DNA from: Bryobacteraceae bacterium | Lineage (GTDB): Bacteria; Acidobacteriota; Terriglobia; Bryobacterales; Bryobacteraceae | Assembly: GCA_025350445.1 (NCBI GenBank) | Contig: JANXXV010000676.1 | Location: 1 to 6,715, forward strand | DNA length: 6,715 bases | Direction of reading: 5' to 3' | Part shown: positions 4,620-6,715 of the stretch, piece by piece | Layout: each line of letters starts with the position of its first letter | How positions within the stretch are numbered: position 1 is the stretch's first letter | Position numbers and translations under genes: made by a program | The notes under the pieces: model-generated | The model's database searches: none | What the model was told of the DNA's origin: nothing | The model's input: the letters and a program-made list of their open reading frames with translations, nothing else

Positions 4620-6092
4620 ATGCCAGATACAGCAACAGCCGGGCAAGCGATTTTGCCGGCGCCATTTGGAAACTATTCTCTCGACAGCTCCTACGACGAG
4701 ATGTTCCAAAGCGCTGGAGTTCCGCACCCGCACTATCAAGCCCTCTACGATCAGCTTCTCAGTCTGCCCGCCGACGAGTTGCGGCACCGCAAGCAAGGGG
4801 CCGACCTTTCGTTCCTTCACCAGGGAATTACCTTCACCGTCTACGGACGCGAGGAAGGCACCGAGCGGATCTTTCCGCATGACCTCCTTCCCCGTATTAT
4901 CACCAGCTCGGAGTGGTCCACCATCGAGCGCGGGCTGATTCAGCGCATCACCGCGCTCAATCACTTTCTGCACGATATTTATCATGAAGGAAAGATTCTC
5001 GCTGATAATGTGGTTCCGCGCGAGGTCGTCTATAGCTGCAAGCATTTCCGCCGCCAGATGCGCGGATTGCAGGTTCCCAAGGACATCTACATCACCGTAG
5101 TCGGGTCCGACCTCATCCGTTATCCCGATGGCCGCTTTGTGGTGCTGGAAGACAACCTGCGCGTGCCCAGCGGCGTTTCCTACATGCTCACCAGCCGCCA
5201 GGTGATGAAACGCATCTTCCCCGTTTTGTTCCAGAAATGCGGCGTCCGTTCCATCGATCACTACAGCCACGCCCTGCTTACCACACTGCGGTCGCTTGCT
5301 CCGGAAGGCCGTCATGAACCGGTCATCGTGCTGCTTACGCCCGGCGTATACAACTCGGCTTATTTCGAACATGCCTACCTTGCCCGCCAGATGGGCATTG
5401 AGCTGGTGGAAGGCCGCGATCTGGTGGTTCACGACAACATCGTCTACATGCGCAACACCGCCGGTCTGCGCCGGGTGGATGTAATCTACCGCCGTATTGA
5501 CGACGATTTTATAGACCCGCTGGCATTTCAAGCCGGTTCCATCTTAGGCATCGCCGGTCTCTTCAACGCCTATCGAGCCCGCAACGTTGTGCTGGCAAAC
5601 GCGGTAGGCACGGGCGTTGCCGACGACAAGGCGCTCTACGCCTACGTCCCCAAAATCATCCGCTACTACCTGGGCGAAGACGCCATACTCGACAACGTGG
5701 AAACTTTCCTGATGACCGACAAAGTGCAGCGTGAACACGTCTGCGCCAACCTCGACAAATACGTGGTGAAGGCCGTCGGCGAATCCGGCGGCTACGGCAT
5801 GTTGATCGGCCCCCACAGCACCTCCGATCAGCGCGATGAATTCCGCGACCGTATCACCTCGGATCCGCGCAACTATATCGCCCAACCCACCATCATGCTT
5901 TCCCGCGCTCCGTGTTTCATAGACGGACAGGTGGAACCGCGCCACGTCGATCTCCGTCCCTACGTCCTGTTCGGCGAAAAGGTCACTATCGTCCCCGGAG
6001 GACTGACGCGCGTCGCCCTCCGCCGCGGTTCTCTAGTGGTGAATTCCTCGCAGGGCGGGGGCAGTAAGGATACGTGGGTTCTCCACGACTGA
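4620..6092 (+). CDS. Circularly permuted type-2 ATP-grasp protein (COG2308, DUF404/DUF407)
   Basis: 490 aa from the chosen start, close to the usual family length. These proteins have an ATP-grasp fold with permuted order of elements and are predicted ATP-dependent peptide (carboxylate-amine) ligases acting in the cytosol; the substrate is unknown. Seen: the N-terminal family signature [12 protein letters not shown] with [12 protein letters not shown] (about 18-46), [22 protein letters not shown] (about 71-92), the [14 protein letters not shown] motif from residue 177, [11 protein letters not shown] with Asp294 nearby, [18 protein letters not shown], and the nucleotide-binding [13 protein letters not shown] (382-394), ending [12 protein letters not shown] and [28 protein letters not shown]. 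The frame is open further upstream with ATG at 4554, but neither ATG has a good ribosome binding site; 4620 fits the family N-terminus and the promoter position better, adding only 17 residues before NYSLDSSY. The alpha-E gene follows after 6 nt, giving the standard two-gene core of this module. Confidence 0.93.
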   Translation: MPDTATAGQAILPAPFGNYSLDSSYDEMFQSAGVPHPHYQALYDQLLSLPADELRHRKQGADLSFLHQGITFTVYGREEGTERIFPHDLLPRIITSSEWSTIERGLIQRITALNHFLHDIYHEGKILADNVVPREVVYSCKHFRRQMRGLQVPKDIYITVVGSDLIRYPDGRFVVLEDNLRVPSGVSYMLTSRQVMKRIFPVLFQKCGVRSIDHYSHALLTTLRSLAPEGRHEPVIVLLTPGVYNSAYFEHAYLARQMGIELVEGRDLVVHDNIVYMRNTAGLRRVDVIYRRIDDDFIDPLAFQAGSILGIAGLFNAYRARNVVLANAVGTGVADDKALYAYVPKIIRYYLGEDAILDNVETFLMTDKVQREHVCANLDKYVVKAVGESGGYGMLIGPHSTSDQRDEFRDRITSDPRNYIAQPTIMLSRAPCFIDGQVEPRHVDLRPYVLFGEKVTIVPGGLTRVALRRGSLVVNSSQGGGSKDTWVLHD

Positions 6093-6098
6093 CGCCAT

Positions 6099-6715
6099 AT
6101 GCTATCCAGGGTCGCAGACAGCCTTTATTGGATGAGCCGCTATCTTGAACGCGCCGAACACGCGGCGCGGCTCATCGACGTACATTTGAATTTGATGCTC
6201 GACCAGTCGTCTATTTCGGGCGAACAGCGCTGGCGCCGCGTGCTGCAATGCCTTAGCACCTCGGCAATTCAAAACCCGCCTACAGATACGCAGGGCATCA
6301 TGGAACTGCTGATGTTCAAACCAGGCAAGGGCCATTCCATCGTCTCCTGCATCGGCCTCGCCCGCGAAAACTCGCGCCAGGTCCGTGAACAGATCAGCTC
6401 GGAAATGTGGGAACAGCTCAACCGCCTGTTCCATGAGGTGAAGCGCCCGGAAGTAGAGCGATTCTGGGATTCCGAACCCATCGAGTTTCTGCACTCGGTC
6501 CGCGAAAAGGCGCATCTGTTCCAGGGCGTCACCGATTCCACCATGAGCCACGGCGAAGGATGGCAATTCATACAGTTGGGCCGGTTCATCGAACGCGCAG
6601 CCGCCACGGCAACGTTACTCGATGTCCACTTCTCCGCCATGCCGCAAACCTCTGAGAAAGATCCGGATCTGGACGAGTACTTGGAGTGGATCGGCCTGCT
6701 AAAAAGCTGCACCGC
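6099..6715 (+). CDS. Alpha-E domain protein (COG2307), 3' end outside the window
   Basis: The frame from ATG 6099 stays open for 205 codons to the right edge. It begins MLSRVADSLYWMSRYLERAE, the hallmark N-terminus of alpha-E proteins, and contains ENSRQVREQISSEMWEQLN (about residues 91-109) and TMSHGEGWQFIQLGRFIERA (about 148-167), both highly conserved in the family. The fold is predicted all-helical and the full family length is about 310 aa, so roughly a third is missing. It follows the ATP-grasp stop by 6 nt and lacks a clear Shine-Dalgarno sequence, so translation is probably coupled. Alpha-E proteins occur almost always next to, or fused to, circularly permuted ATP-grasp proteins, with transglutaminase-like and proteasome-type peptidase genes often further on. 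They are thought to act together in making or handling a peptide-like product; the exact role is unknown. Confidence 0.93.
   Translation, partial: MLSRVADSLYWMSRYLERAEHAARLIDVHLNLMLDQSSISGEQRWRRVLQCLSTSAIQNPPTDTQGIMELLMFKPGKGHSIVSCIGLARENSRQVREQISSEMWEQLNRLFHEVKRPEVERFWDSEPIEFLHSVREKAHLFQGVTDSTMSHGEGWQFIQLGRFIERAAATATLLDVHFSAMPQTSEKDPDLDEYLEWIGLLKSCT

Noticed and set aside
4515..5531. 338-aa minus-strand ORF under the ATP-grasp gene
   Set aside because: It is the antisense shadow of a strongly conserved protein and shows no family motifs of its own.
6102..6566. Minus-strand ORFs over the right end
   Set aside because: They mirror the alpha-E gene, whose plus-strand frame carries clear family motifs and is open to the window edge.

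Overview
The window looks like chromosomal DNA of a moderately GC-rich, diderm soil-type bacterium, most likely an acidobacterium (Bryobacterales/Solibacter-like). This placement is inference from the gene set: a DUF1501 remnant, a DUF4440 protein with a signal peptide, a beta-barrel/cytochrome c pair, and the circularly permuted ATP-grasp plus alpha-E pair. No rRNA or other phylogenetic marker is present. Stop codons TAG, TGA and TAA are all used normally.

Layout. (1) 2-1018 (+): queG, epoxyqueuosine reductase, whose 5' end lies outside the window. (2) 1019-1432: a gene-poor gap with three short palindromes, a possible sigma70-type promoter, a GC-rich leader hairpin, and a minus-strand stretch resembling the C-terminus of a TolC/NodT-type efflux channel (probable gene remnant). 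(3) 1433-2730 (+): a secreted, probable outer-membrane beta-barrel protein translationally coupled through an ATGA overlap to a small periplasmic class I cytochrome c. (4) 2757-3050 (+): only the C-terminal ~97 codons of a DUF1501 gene, a truncated stump directly behind the cytochrome gene. (5) 3062-3490 (+): an exported DUF4440/SnoaL-like protein. (6) 3666-4528 (-): an SH3-SH3-NlpC/P60 cell-wall peptidase gene broken by two nonsense codons and one single-base deletion; restoring one base gives exactly 288 codons. (7) 4620-6092 and 6099-6715 (+): a circularly permuted type-2 ATP-grasp protein (COG2308) followed 6 nt later by an alpha-E protein (COG2307) that runs off the right edge.

Working units. 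The barrel and cytochrome form one translational unit and may work together at the periplasm/outer membrane. The ATP-grasp and alpha-E genes are the start of a conserved module, often continued by transglutaminase-like or proteasome-type peptidase genes and predicted to make and process an uncharacterised peptide-like product. The theme between these units is gene decay: three independent remnants (efflux channel, DUF1501, NlpC/P60) lie within about 3.5 kb. No CRISPR array, tRNA, rRNA, insertion sequence or phage gene was seen.
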